DNA of 64,000 nucleotides. Source: Calycina herbarum. Lineage: Eukaryota; Ascomycota; Leotiomycetes; Helotiales; Pezizellaceae. Both the position numbers and the translations under genes were made by a program. The DNA lies in contig LLEY01000019.1 in assembly GCA_001414485.1 (NCBI GenBank), positions 62,001 through 126,000 on the forward strand, given 5' to 3'. Positions 34,863 through 46,666 of this stretch are shown here, in pieces. The number at the start of each line of letters is the position of its first letter. Position 1 is the first letter of the stretch. The notes beneath the pieces are model-generated. The model ran no database searches, was not told where the DNA came from, and saw only the letters and a list, made by a program, of their open reading frames with translations.

Positions 34863-35645
34863 TTCAATAGAACTCGATCTACACTCGTTGTCATCGCTTT
34901 TGACGACAATGCAATGCGCAATACGTCCTCGTCTCTTTATGAAATGGATTGAATCGGCCGACTAGGCTTAAAGTCTAGACGCACACGTTTGAATTGGTAA
35001 TTTTCTGGCTACCAATTTTCTCCTTAACATGGCGGGAAGTCCTTTAACTGTGACAGTCCCAGTCACATTCCGTACTTTCCCGAGATTCTTCCGAGAACTC
35101 GCTTAGCGTAGTTAAATAGAGTGAGAGCGACCACACTCTCCGCTCTCTCCTTACCTTAGTATTCGCGTTGATACCACGAATAGACCACTTCTCTACTCTA
35201 CTCCTGTATGGCTGTCACATTAATACTGATTCTTTTTATAAAGATGGTAATGGAAGCGAGATTTACTTCCAATTCAATATCTCTCTCAGCGTTTCGTACA
35301 ACTTTGACATCACGTTCTAGAATAATTCTTCAATTGATATCGTTCTAGTATACTTTATTCACAGACTGCAGAATTCTCTAATTATGTCGCTATCCTAGAG
35401 TGTTAAATTGGTATCTCGATGTTAAGTATTTTTGGGTGTTTGAATACAGTACTGATATCTGTAGAGGTATAGAGTACAAGGTAGTTATCCAAATGCTAAG
35501 TATTTAACAAAGACAACCTGGGACATTAAGAACAACGAAATTAATAGAGGAAGCGCAAAGATCTTCAAAAGTCTTAGTATAAGATATAGAGCAATTGAAT
35601 CAAATAAAGAAAGTTTATATTTTACTAAATATATATCTTACTCAG
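34863..35645. other. AT-rich spacer holding a solo LTR
   Basis: No gene. It contains the 171-bp solo LTR at 35049-35219 and ends in the left target duplication of the LINE (35631-35645). Confidence 0.5.
35049..35219. mobile_element. Small solo LTR (171 bp)
   Basis: Starts TGTGACAG and ends CTGTCACA, an inverse pair typical of LTR ends. It is flanked by TTAAC (35044-35048) and TTAAT (35220-35224), a 5-bp duplication differing by one C/T transition. It is unrelated to the LTRs of A, B and C. Confidence 0.6.
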
Positions 35646-35697
35646 CAGTACCTTTTTTCGCAGATTGAAATTTTTGTTCTAAAAAGCTTAATCTCTC

Positions 35698-36797
35698 TTG
35701 CTTCCGCTCAATAAGCTAAATTCCTTCTATGGAGTCTCTCTTAGGAGGGCCTCCGTCCTCGCCTACGCCTCTGGGAAGGGGCATAAGGAGGGGGAGGGTT
35801 CGCCCGATTCCCTCTATCTCGAACATCTAACAACACTTCGTCTCCAAGACCACCAGAGCTCTCGAACGTGGAGCTATAGCCCAAACCTTCTTTGGAGGGA
35901 TTAGAGAAGCTATAGACCACCACCTTAGCACTGCTCTCGATGGTGCCCCTCTAGAACTCTTGCCCTTCCTCCGAGCCTTTTATACTCAAGTAGCCGACCT
36001 TAGCTTTTCTTTCTACTAGGCATTTACTAAAGAGACCTCACCTCCACTTCCTTTAGCCCTTAACACTCACTTAGAGTGTAGGGACGCCCCTACGCCCTCG
36101 TCGACTCCCTCCTCCCCTCTAGGCCTTATAAGGAAAATTTCATACACATAGACTATAAGGAATGCCTTAGCGCCTAAAAACAAAGCCAAAGCTATAAGTA
36201 TAACAACAACAACAATAACAACTATATCACCTCTCTCTTCCACCGCCTTTAAGCTATAGAAGAATAAGAGAACACCAGCTAAATCTGACCTTAGAGTCTT
36301 TATCCGACTTCTCTAGGACTCTCCTAACAGGAACCACTCCGCCTAAGCTATCTTCCTTATACTTTACAACCTAAAAATAGGCTATAAAGAGCTAGTATAA
36401 GAAGTACTCTCGGTTAAATCTGGTTTCGCCATTGTCTCTAAAGACAAAGAAGCTCTAGATACTCTTTTAATAACAAAGAGGGCCTATATCTAAACCCTAT
36501 TTACTATAGCTAAAATAGAGGTCTTACAAGACTAGGTAGTATACTATATAACAGGTATACCTCGAAGTGTAGAAACTGTCTAGATTAGCGAAGAAGGAGC
36601 GATTCTTTTAACCCTTATCCCTACTATAGCCGAAGTAGTAGCTATAATAATAAAGGAACGAATTAGAATAGCACCTATAAAAGTCAACATAGCTGCTAGC
36701 TCTCTCTCAAACGAGCTGTTTTATACTACCTGGATCGCCTTCTTTAAGGAAGAGGACGTAAGAGGTCCTTCCGCTATCCTAGACATAACGTCACTCC
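35698..36797 (+). pseudogene. LINE ORF1 remnant
   Basis: Coding-like text broken by stops: FLRAFYTQVADLSFSFY (about 35965-36015), VFIRLL (about 36297) and PIKVNIAASSLSNELFY (about 36675-36725). The layout resembles the nucleic-acid-binding ORF1 of fungal Tad1-type LINEs. It ends at the LTR junction at 36797. Confidence 0.5.
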
Positions 36798-37069
36798 TGT
36801 GATGGCCCGCCATCAGGAATGAGAGTTGCCAAGGTTGCGTACATACCAGACAGGATACGTATTCGAGTATTAGGAATGTCCGGTTCGGACCTCCGAGTCT
36901 ATTGTTATTGTTCGAACCCTTTTGTATATAGATGCCCTTACCCTCAGTATCGGGAAAGGTCAATTTGATCTTTTCCTTCGTGTTTAGAGCCTAGTATCCA
37001 AGCATGTTATTCTACGGAACGCACTTCCATATGCCTCTTTCATAGTATTGTCTGTTTCGTGCCGTTACA
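36798..37069 (+). repeat. LTR of the element A family inside the LINE
   Basis: 272 bp starting TGTGATGGCC and ending GCCGTTACA. It appears less RIPped than the copies in the nest. Directly fused at its 3' end to an element B LTR. Confidence 0.85.
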
Positions 37070-37291
37070 CTGGTCCGTAACACGTGATTCTCGGTCCTAC
37101 ACGTGACCGTCAGAGCCGCAACGCTTGGACGGATTTATGACGAGATTAAAGGCTCTTTACAGTTAGCAGGAATACCCCTTTTTCGTAGGGTATATATTCC
37201 GCATTCCCTCGTTCTTAGAACTGTAGCTTTAAATTCTCGAATATACACACATATACTCTTGTGCCTTTGCCTTCAGATATGGATCGTGACA
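37070..37291 (+). repeat. LTR of the element B family inside the LINE, 5'-truncated
   Basis: Matches 14190-14421 from its CTGATCCG segment (here CTGGTCCG) to the end GATCGTGACA. About the first ten bases are missing at the join with the A-type LTR. It retains the ancestral CA end. Confidence 0.85.
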
Positions 37292-38668
37292 ACTGCCTCT
37301 ATCCTCTCGATCGCCTACTTTAGACACGAGACCTGGTACCCTAGTTAAACAAGGGAGGAAACAGGCTAAGCAGGCTCTATAAATAACTGGATCGGCCGCC
37401 ACCTAACTCTCTTAGATAGAGTAGTATTAAAGTGTGCTAGGATCATCCTCCTAGTCTATAAGACTACCCCTACCTCGGCACTCCTTATAGAATCTAGCCT
37501 TTTAGCTGCTAAAATCGCTCTTATAGTAAAAAGTAGAGCATTTAAGGCTAGAACTCGCCGACTCGACTCGGCTTACCTGCTTAAACAATGTATAAATAAC
37601 CCTTACTTAAAGGCTAGGCTTATTTACTGCTCTTCTAAACCCCTCTCTCTCTTAGAAGAAATCGACCTAATACAAGACCCCCTATGGAATAGAGGGTTTA
37701 ACTGACAGGCCCGCCTTCTCGAGGTAGCAGGTCTAAGCCCTAGTAGTAATAAGGACTCCTATAAAGCTGAATTCCTTAAATTCCTTGCCTCTGTCTCGCC
37801 TACAGACCTGGTTATATTTACCGACGGCTCTCGCTTAGACGACAAAAGTACTAGTGGCGGCGTATGTCTTATAAGAGAAGGGGTTGTTCTAAACATAAGA
37901 CTCTCCCCCTTCGGCAAAACATTAGAGATATACAACGCAGAAGCCAAAGCTGCCTTACATGGTCTAGAACTAGCCCTAGACTCCCCTTTCTAGGCCTCGG
38001 CTACAAAGTACTAGATTTACCTCGACAACCTCGAAGCTACACTACAACTAACCTACTAGTCTTACGGCACGTCGCAAGAGACCTTTAATAAGGTATACAG
38101 CTTTACTTAGCTATACCCGGGGAAGATTCAGACAAGGTGGTGCCCTAGTTATATAGGAATCCGCAGCAACGAAATAGCTAACAAAGCTATAGGAAAAGCA
38201 GCTCGAACACCCCCTTCTAGTTCCCCTCTACTCTATACTACTACACTTAAGAGAGAGGTTAAAGAGACAGGGATCAGGCTCGCAAATCAGCTCTAGCAGA
38301 CAACGCTCCCAGATACCTATAAAAACCTAGGACTTACTTCCTAGCTTTCAAAACCTAAGACTCTCCAGCTACCAAGAGAGGTCCTAGCTCGGCTAATTAT
38401 AGCTCGAACTAGACACGGAGACTTCACAGCATATCACCTCCGCTTCTTCCACCTCGATACGTTACTAGAATCAGGGAATTACAAGTATAAAAGAGCGAAA
38501 ACACAATTCCACCTACTCTACTATAGGCTAGCAAACAACAAAGACCCAAGGCTATTAGCTAAGGTAGAGGGAAACCCTCAACTTCTTTTCAGACCTAGCT
38601 ACGAGGAACTCTTTAGCAAGATCTACGCTAAAACCAAGTTCTTTACGAAAATCTGTCCTTCGAGATAG
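37292..38668 (+). pseudogene. LINE ORF2, RNase H and C-terminal region
   Basis: End of the reverse-transcriptase polyprotein. RNase H is readable at about 37800-38200: VIFTDGSRLDDKSTSGGVC, then EIYNAEAKAALHGLELAL, then RWCPSYIGIRSNEIANKA (families TDGS, E, and H-x-GIxGNExAD; here His is changed to Tyr and Asp to Asn). The frame closes at TAG 38666-38668 after KICPSR. TAG codons interrupt it repeatedly. Upstream (37330-37620) is the thumb/linker region. Confidence 0.75.
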
Positions 38669-38948
38669 CTTAACTCTCTTTTCCTTTCTTTTCTCTTTAC
38701 TTATATATCTCCTTTGTCTTTCCCTAATTCTATAAACTAATTAAGGATAAGGGCTGTTCCGAAAGTAGAGCTTCTCTTTAAACTATCTCTTATAAATTAG
38801 CTCACTCGTTTACTATCCCTGTAGCCTAGGGCACCCCCCTAGCGTCATTTGCCCTCTTTTGGGACACTTTTAGGATTTAGCCCACGCGAGCTATTCTCCG
38901 CTTGACGTTAAATAGAAATAAATAAATAAATAAATATATCTTACTCAG

Positions 38949-39806
38949 TTTTATAATTAGCTAATAAAGTATACCAGTTCAGATGTCCCTACAGTAGTAG
39001 TATACGCTTAAATACTAAATTTACTGTTGGTATGACTTGGTGGTCATTAGCGTGATGTAAAAAGAGTCTATTATCGTTCGTGCATACCGCGTAAAGTTAG
39101 CTACTCTAACTACTTAAATAGACCTTAAGCGAGAAGGTCACGTGAAGTGCTATTCACTCTTAAATATACCGACATTACAGTAAGGTCTTAATTTAGATGT
39201 ATAAAGAGGGCGTAAATGAATACAATTCGTATATTCTGGTTCAGTAAAGTTCTCTAAGAGAATTATTTCAGATGCTTTAGTTTAATAACACATTATAACA
39301 TATTTTATTCAGACTCAGAAGCGAATACAATTCGTACATTCTGGTTCAGTAAAGTTCTCTAAGAAAATTATTTTAGGTGCTTTAGTTTAATAACACATTG
39401 TAATAAATTTTATTCAGACTAAGAAGTCTCCGCTATGATTCAATATTCATCTCTACATCTTCTATATATTACATTTTTGTTACAAGTTATAGAATAATTG
39501 AGTAAATTAAACAGTTGGTATTTATAGCTTTCTAGTAAGTCTTAAATCTCAAGCTAATTAAACTAGACCTTTTAGAATAATATCCTTAGTTCAAAGTGTT
39601 TGAAATGATGACCAAAGCTTTTGCAGGTTGGACCTCTGACTTTTGTAATATTCACTATGTGTTATCAATTCACTTCGATATTAGACACTGTAGCTACTAA
39701 TCTTGCCAGAGCAAGGTCCTTATCAAAAAGCTCCAGCGTAGTCTTCAATCAACCTCCACCTGCTCCACCTCCAACACACAAGTCCAACGTAAGATTCTCT
39801 CGCACC
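38949..39806. other. AT-rich spacer with a 105-bp tandem repeat
   Basis: No gene apart from the tandem repeat at 39218-39427. An open frame from 39621 runs into the gene at 39807, but the start there is better supported. Confidence 0.4.
39218..39427. repeat. Two-copy tandem repeat, unit 105 bp
   Basis: GAATACAATTCGTAYATTCT begins both units (39218 and 39323). The units differ by a handful of substitutions, several of them C/T or G/A. Confidence 0.8.
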
Positions 39807-41541
39807 ATGGAGGCGCGAGATCCCAAATCGCAATTGCGCGCAGAGCGCGACGAACTCGAGGTACAAAAACAGCAAAAAGAGGAAGCTTTTGCGCTCGCGT
39901 TGAAGCAACTCGACGATCGCAGAACGGCAGACTTCCGTGCTCGCGTCAAAAATGATGGCGGCATACCACAGTCTCAATTGGAGTCCCTCAGCAAAAGTCT
40001 CAAGGCAGGTAGCGATAGAAACAAGAAAGAGTTGAAGGAGAAACATCAGATTGAGCTTCACGACATAGATGCGAAGATAGCAGAAGCATCGGCAGCTTTG
40101 AATGCTCTTTCGAGTCCTCCGCGAGTACCACAACCACCTAAACGCGCCCTCGACTCGCCCTCAGTTCCAAATACAACGAAGAAAAATCGTCAAAGACCTC
40201 CCAAACCACCAAGAACTACTTCAGTCTCTACAAGCGATGCGTCTCACCCACAATTATCAGAGTCTCAGAAGCACATTCAGAAGTAGCAGACGGTTTTAAC
40301 AAGCCTTTCTCATACACCAGAATCGGAGTCCCAAGAAAATCCTCCAGAGGAGCGGGCGGTTTTCAACAACCATTCTCAGACACCAGCACCAGAGTCTGCC
40401 GAGCGACCACAAGAGGAGCCAACGGTTCCCAAGAACCCCTCTCATGCGCCAGTACCAGAGTCTACCGAGCGACCACAAGAGAAGCTAACAGTTTCCAACA
40501 ACCCCTCTCATGCGCCAGTACCAGAGTCTGCTGAGCGACCACAAGAGAAGCCAACAGTTTCCAACAACCCTTCTCATACACCAGAATCGGAGTCTCAAGA
40601 CAATACTCAAGAGGAGCGGGCGGTTGCTAACAATCCATCTCATACACTAGTATCGGAGGTTGTAAAACAACAAGAGAAACCGACGGCGTGCGAGCATGCA
40701 GAAGAAGAGATCACAACCCCAACTTTTGTGGCCGAAAAAGTCCCAGATGATAAATGGTATATTGAGAACACACCAAAGATCGATTCCATTGACGCCATGT
40801 TTTGTCTGGGCTTTTCATGCACGCAAGAGACTTTGGATGAGTTGTGGAAGCTTCTCCGCCCAATTGCAAAGATTGGGAGCCTAACTTTAAATCAAGGCAC
40901 CGGCCCATTCTCAAAAATAACTCCTGCGTGGGCGGTTGCAGCTTTAGCACAACCTCTCCCAGAAACTCTGCAGAAGCTAGTATCAAACAAGCAAAGAGAT
41001 TGGATCTCACAGGCAATCATGATGATGATTACCAAGTTAGTGGGAGATGAGTGGGAGCTTGAGAAAGAAAAACACCCAGGAAAGAAGCGTGAGTTTCCTA
41101 CTCGCCTCCTCGCTGGACATGTTGGACTTCAACCGCTGCCTGGAGGAAGATTGGTTAGTCACATCGCTACTTGGATGGTCCGAGGGGGTTTTGAATTGAA
41201 GTTTCAGGGCGACTTCGTTTTTACACATTTCAGAGTCCCCATTGATGGCAATAAATTTTGCATCCGACCATGGCTTGTGACGAAAGCTGTTTACTTCATT
41301 GACGCCAGAGACGAGGACTTCATATTGAAGATCGAGCAGGGAGGTTTAATATGGATTGCGTTTACACTCGAAAACATGCTGCTGGAGTTCATTGAGCGTT
41401 ATCGAAAGGGTTACCCAGAACAGGAGTTCGAGCAAGTGTAAGAAATCTTGGTTTCTTGTGATAATAAGTACTAAATATCTTCACAGTCCGAGTCTCGTCT
41501 TTCCTCGTCATGATGATGCTACCGACAAAATTTGCCCATAA
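39807..41541 (+). CDS. Copy 2 of the unknown two-member gene family, one in-frame stop
   Basis: Not recognised. Start at ATG 39807 (MEARDPKSQL), matched by METQDP in copy 1. A coiled-coil-like N-terminus (EVQKQQKEEAFALALKQLDD) is followed by at least six 22-residue repeats of the type APVPESAERPQEKPTVSNNP (about 40245-40640), then a unique C-terminal domain from about 40730 to 41430 with Trp-rich segments (DKWYIENTPK, IRPWLVTKAVYF, LKIEQGGLIWIAF). The first exon ends at 41437 (donor GTAAGA) and a short last exon is 41487-41541. A TAG at 40284-40286, inside a repeat unit, interrupts an otherwise continuous frame. Either the gene is inactivated, the stop is a sequence error, or translation starts downstream. 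The C-terminal domain alone is open from before 40728. Confidence 0.6.
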
Positions 41542-43451
41542 GCTGGACTTCATAACTGGATCAACAAAACCGCTATTTCTGGCGCTGGTTGAGTGGATAC
41601 AAAAACAGCATTCATCTTGACTTTTGTATGAAAACTTGCCGGATGGTAAAACAAAGGGAACTGAGAGCTAAAGTAACTACAAAAAACAACACTTATTTCC
41701 TTGGGTAGTTGTTGGGGGTCGGCTATTTTGGAGGATTGATTGTTTGTACGGGAAATAACATGCAATTCTCTGAGAAGTTAGTTCCGTATCGATACTAATT
41801 GAGTCGATTTTGTCCCACAGATAACGAGATCCGCTGCTTGACCCTTGAATGCGAAGACCGAAATTCGGGATTTTTTGAAGCCTAATAAAGTAGAATGCTA
41901 GAGAGTGGGTGTTCGCTATTTTAACTCATACTTACGATTCCAGCAGGGCGAATCAACGTGGAGTGAGGGGCGTGGTCATTGTTTACTGGCATACCTTCGA
42001 AAGCCGAGGAAGAATGGAAGTTTGGGCAAATAGTTCCCTCAGGGAATAATTCTCGTACATTCCTTAGCGAGCTGGTGGACTGAGAGAAATTGCCAGAGAT
42101 CTAATTACCACAAGGCACTAGTGCTAGTTTAGCTTCTTCCTTGTATCACTCCAAATAATTACCTTTGAACGTAAATAAAGAACCCGATTGAGAAGAGCAG
42201 GGACAAGGTCTTTCTTTAAGCCCGTTGGCAGAAAGATCATCTTCAAGTTATTGGTCTTACAGTTTCCAACAAATTGTCAACATCACGCCGTTTATTATGA
42301 GTCTTGTTATCCATAATCGGTTAGCCCGTTCTTCCTGTTGATGGATTTAATGAGCTTCTGGGCAAGTATGCATGACCACGATTACGCGAATTTCCCAAAT
42401 AGGTATTCTTCCTCCGTGCCACAACGAACCTCAGTCTTGCATATTCATGATACCAACAAATCTTCAGTAAGATACGAAGGGATCTATAAGACATGTTAGA
42501 TGAAAAAGATGAGAATCTCATTTTAAATTGTCTAGATATACGCGAACCTATGACGCTAATTAGTCTTTCTAAGTTGATTTTGTATTCATGAGCTACCGGC
42601 AAGTATGGCACAAGAAAATGGAGTTTTGGGGATATGTGGTTGAGCGGTCCAAATGCATTCAGATTCAGTTTCGTTCCGGTACAGACGTAACTCTACCGCC
42701 CGAACAAATTTCTGGTGTACAGTTGCTGATTGCCATGCCGGGCCATGGTTATTAGGTCAAAAACTGCGAGTTTTCTGATCAAGGTGACCAGGTCAAATTC
42801 AGGTTTCTCTGAAGACACCCCTTGAAGTTGGAACGGCGAGTAGGATTCGATCACAGAGAAGGTTGTATCCTGATGCTCCTCTGTCGATCGTTCACCTGCG
42901 GCTCGGGGGATCTTTTGCTTAAAATGGCAGTTCAAATAGCCAATTCGCACTGGTTGGCCATTGAACCAACATACAATTAAGGACGACCCAAAGTACCGGA
43001 TTTGATGACTTTACCCAAGGTATTAGCGGCGGGGCATGTTTAACGCTCAACGGTTATCACTATTCCCACGTCGCATTTCCAATCATATGCACTACTACCC
43101 TGCCACCACCACACACTTCCAATATTTGCATGTGTCTCTTTTCCTCGTCATGAAGTTTTGAGTTTATGCGCCCCACTTCAATGGCCCTGGGGAGATAGCA
43201 TCTCCATCAAGAACAGCCGGAGAAAGTGCGGATTGAATTGGATTCGCTTGAAAATATGAATTATCACTATCTTAGTGGGCTTAAGCAGCGAGATTAAGCA
43301 GCGACCTTAACAGCGAGATCTCTAACAAAGTTATGGGAAGGAAACGCATATTTAAGTAAGAATGGGCACTTTGGCATTGTCGCATTGATCTATGGTATAT
43401 CGTAAATAAAGAAAATTCATGATACTCAAGACACCCCACATTAAATCATAA
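41542..43451. other. 1.9-kb spacer, no supported gene
   Basis: The left part (to about 41770) is 3' flank shared with the region after copy 1. Two minus-strand open stretches (42321-42611 and 42693-42950) show no family features. Nothing else is recognised. Confidence 0.4.
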
Positions 43452-44837
43452 TCATAACACAAAAACAACCGTTCCATCCTTATTTCTATTGTTCTTTACT
43501 CCGTACCTTCCAGTATTCAAACTATTCCACGGATGTCAGTGACACCACGATCAAAAAGCAGATGATGAACTTACCTCCAATTCAAATTCCCAGTACAATT
43601 TAACTTGCATCCGTCTATGAAAGCTCGTACGCCACGACGGTCTTCTTCATTATCTAATTGAGAAACGAAATCTCTTGCGTCTTCCTCGAAAACAATAATC
43701 AAATCTTGCAGCAGAACGACGGCGTCGTCAATTGCTCTTTGTGGGTTTCCGTGTGTTGCCACTGCGATTGGGATGGCGCTTTCGATACAGCCTCCTTTCT
43801 GTATTGGAAATGATTAGCATGTCTTTTGTGGGAAAAGGGGTAATATTGCTTACAATTTCCTTTTTCAGTGAGAAAATATCGTTTGTTCTACGCGAAAAAG
43901 TTAGAAGCGAGGTTAACGAGACCGGACATCAATACACGTACAAAGATATAATCATGTTAGTATTGTCCCATATAACACTGGCGTTTTGAGCAGCGAGACA
44001 AGAAGGCGCTTTGTTTGAGAAGCTGCATATGAAATTAGCCTCATCACTCAACGATGGCAGTAAACAGAAACTTACTCGCACATTGCGGTGGTTACACCGC
44101 AGGCACTTGTTCCCATCCGACATGCCCAGTACTCCTCTAATGTGGGTATCTCATTTCTCAGTTTCCTCTTTTGCTCAAGTTCGGACATATCCATGAAGAA
44201 AAGCATCTCTTTCATGAAAGTTCTCCGTTGGTCTGTATATCGAGTTAATTTATATCAACAGAAGGAGGTGAATAGTTCATACCAAGATCATAAGCCGCAG
44301 AAAGTGCTTCTCCAATGACCCCAAAGCTTCGAATGATGGGACTTGAAGGAATAAAGTCGTCCTCAAATGAATTCAAGCCCAAGGTCTTTTCGATGTATGC
44401 AGTCGTCTGCCTTCTGTGTTCTTGAGCAGCGTCGTAGTTGTTGCTCAGGACGCCATCCATCTCATCAATATCATCGTCCCATACGAAGAGCCATATGGCC
44501 ACGAAAGCACAAATTCGAAGATCAGCAAAATCGGCATTTGGCCACCAATGAGCTGCAAACAAGGCGAAATCTGCGGATTTCATCTTTTCCAGTTTCTTTG
44601 GGTCTTTGACGAGGCTGCAGTCTGTAAGTAAAAGAAGCACTCATGAATTACTCAATTGGGTATGAGCACTAACCTCTCTAACTTTTTATTGACTTCTGGA
44701 ACGACGTGGATGTAATGTGGATTTCGGCGCGCGGGCCAGCTCTTAAAAAACCCGGAAAGATCTGGAACTTCAATTCTCTGACCTCGAAGACTCTCAAGGA
44801 GTGTATTCCGGTCCAGGGCGGCCAACGATGGAGCCAT
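43452..44837 (-). CDS. Class I terpene cyclase (sesquiterpene synthase-like)
   Basis: Mg-dependent ionisation and cyclisation of a prenyl diphosphate, most likely farnesyl diphosphate; the product cannot be predicted. Seven exons on the minus strand: 44837-44674, 44614-44283, 44232-44076, 44022-43942, 43887-43854, 43798-43575 and 43521-43452, 353 aa, a normal length. The aspartate-rich motif is VWDDDIDEMD (residues 101-105). The second metal motif is NDIFSLKKE (247-255, fits NDxxSxxxE) and is assembled only by splicing a 34-nt micro-exon. Between them are PTLEEYWACRMGTS, the conserved helix G region, and the C-terminal RY pair in SLNTGRYGV. All catalytic motifs are intact and no stop occurs. 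Introns are about 50 bp. The divergent MFS gene at 46667 may be a partner. Confidence 0.88.
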
Positions 44838-46666
44838 TGTCGTATAATCTTGGTGGTTATTTTATTAAAAAAGTATCGAGAAAACTTCCCGAGGTTGAAG
44901 GATCACTGGAATGGATGCTAGGTATATATTCTTTAGATTCTTTGGAAAAATTCGAGGCTTAAAACAACATTACTCAGGTAAAAGCATTGACGTCGCAAGA
45001 AAAAGTGATATATGAGCGATCTCTATCGAATGAGGGAGCACACTGTTTCTCCAAAAAGTAGCGAGGTAGGATGGGCGGTAAGGACTAAGTCTCGCCACCC
45101 ACATTGGCAGAAGTCAGTATATATGAGGGTTTTCCTCCGTCCGGGTTGGCTTTTCGGGGTATTCTCTGTTTGTGTTGGGCCCCCTTGGCAAAACGCCTGG
45201 GATCCATAACTCTTCGACCGATCTGTCGGAATTGACGATAACCCACTGTTCTCTTCCTCCAAATCATGCTGCCCTGGCAACGTACGATAGGAAGCTCATC
45301 CGGTCCTTCCGAATACTACTTACAACATCATGTCCAAAGTTGCTGATTTTTTTATGTCAGCAATTTCTTGATGTCAATCCTTCTACATGATACCAGGAAA
45401 CCGTCCCCCATTCTTGGTACGAGTACCGCGTTTACGAATAATTGATTTTTAACCACATGGATCCGGTCCCAGGAGATAAAAAAGCCCCGCATTGCTGCAG
45501 ACAAAAAATGAGCTGACCAAAGAGAAGGCGCTCGGTGTTTCAGAAGAGGCTAGCATAGAACACCTTCTGGAAACAGACGAAGACCGCAGTGTTGGAACGG
45601 GGAAAGTGGAATCCTTTTAATCATAAGCTGCACAAGTGTTTGACAATCGGTACTGGCACTCGAGTAACACGGCATCATTCTCCCCGGAGAGTCTTTCGAT
45701 GCCGGGGTGACATACAGATAGATCTACTGTGGCTTGAATACTTGAGTGGGAGCGATTGCTTGCCGGGAGGCATTGAGTAGTTTTAAGTGAGCTTCTGCCC
45801 ACGCAAACCAACATATTACTGTAGAAATTCAGTGTACACGTAATCTTGCTCTACATATGATGGCCTCTGTTACCACTGTACCGGGTCGATCGAAGAGGGG
45901 TCTTGAAGCCGCTCCCCAAGCCTTCGCCCGTAGTGGGGGGTGAAAGCCTTGGGAATGGTGGGAATCCACTCAGTGGTCAATTCAATGCAAGGTCGTCGCC
46001 AAACTGTGGTGTCAGTGGGTGGAGAGTCACATTTCCCGGCCCGGTCCAGGCGTTGAAGTTGATACGTGGCACAGCCGTAAGGAGTTTCGGGTCCCGTACA
46101 AGTAGCGTCCCGCTAAAGAATCCTCGTGGTGTGCTCTCGGCATCATAAAGCTTTTGGCGGCAAAGAATTGCAACCCTTCCCCTCCTTCCGCCACCAACTC
46201 AATACCAACCGGCTGGACTTTCGGAAATTCCAACCAAATGCTGTTCTGCCTCAATCGCACTAAAACACCAAGAAACTCCGAGTTGGTACGCTGGATAAAA
46301 CCCTGATGCTCGATTTTGATTCTCTCCGGAAATAACAAGGTACCTATAGGTAGGTGTCGTACATCCTAGCCTTTTTTGATTCCTTTGTCTGCACAATGAA
46401 GCCAAGTGCTGCAAAGGCAATACTACCTACCGGTTGCGCACAAGTGACAGGTCTCAATCGGTTTATCCGGCCTGATTGTCTCCCAATTAATGTCGCTCTT
46501 TCAAGCCCTCCTCCTTTCCCCTCAATTAAACTTGGAAAGTGCTCGCGGAGCCGTGGAATTGAGCCATTCTGCAAGCCACCATCCCCTGTGGTAGATTTCC
46601 TCTGTACTTCCAAGTAAATTCCCCATATTCTACTCCTTTTCCGCCCACTTTCACGGCGAAGCAACA
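44838..46666. other. Divergent intergenic region between terpene cyclase and transporter
   Basis: No convincing gene. On the minus strand between about 46350 and 45990 coding-like text occurs in two frames (for example RVAILCRQKLYDAESTPRGF, ending at a stop near 45985) without a recognisable family; it may be a relic. The flanks should hold both promoters. Confidence 0.35.

Larger units (their letters stand above)
35646..38933 (+). mobile_element. Non-LTR retrotransposon (LINE, Tad1-like), internally deleted
   Basis: Bounded by a 15-bp duplication ATATATCTTACTCAG (35631-35645 and 38934-38948), with an AAAT-repeat tail (about 38910-38933), as expected from target-primed integration. The left part is an ORF1-like frame and the right part the RNase H and C-terminal end of ORF2. 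Endonuclease and most of the reverse transcriptase are absent, replaced by two fused LTRs at 36798-37291. A full Tad1-type element would be roughly twice this length. Confidence 0.75.

Noticed and set aside
39218..39427. CRISPR-like array
   Set aside because: Only two long adjacent units with no spacers, in a eukaryotic genome.
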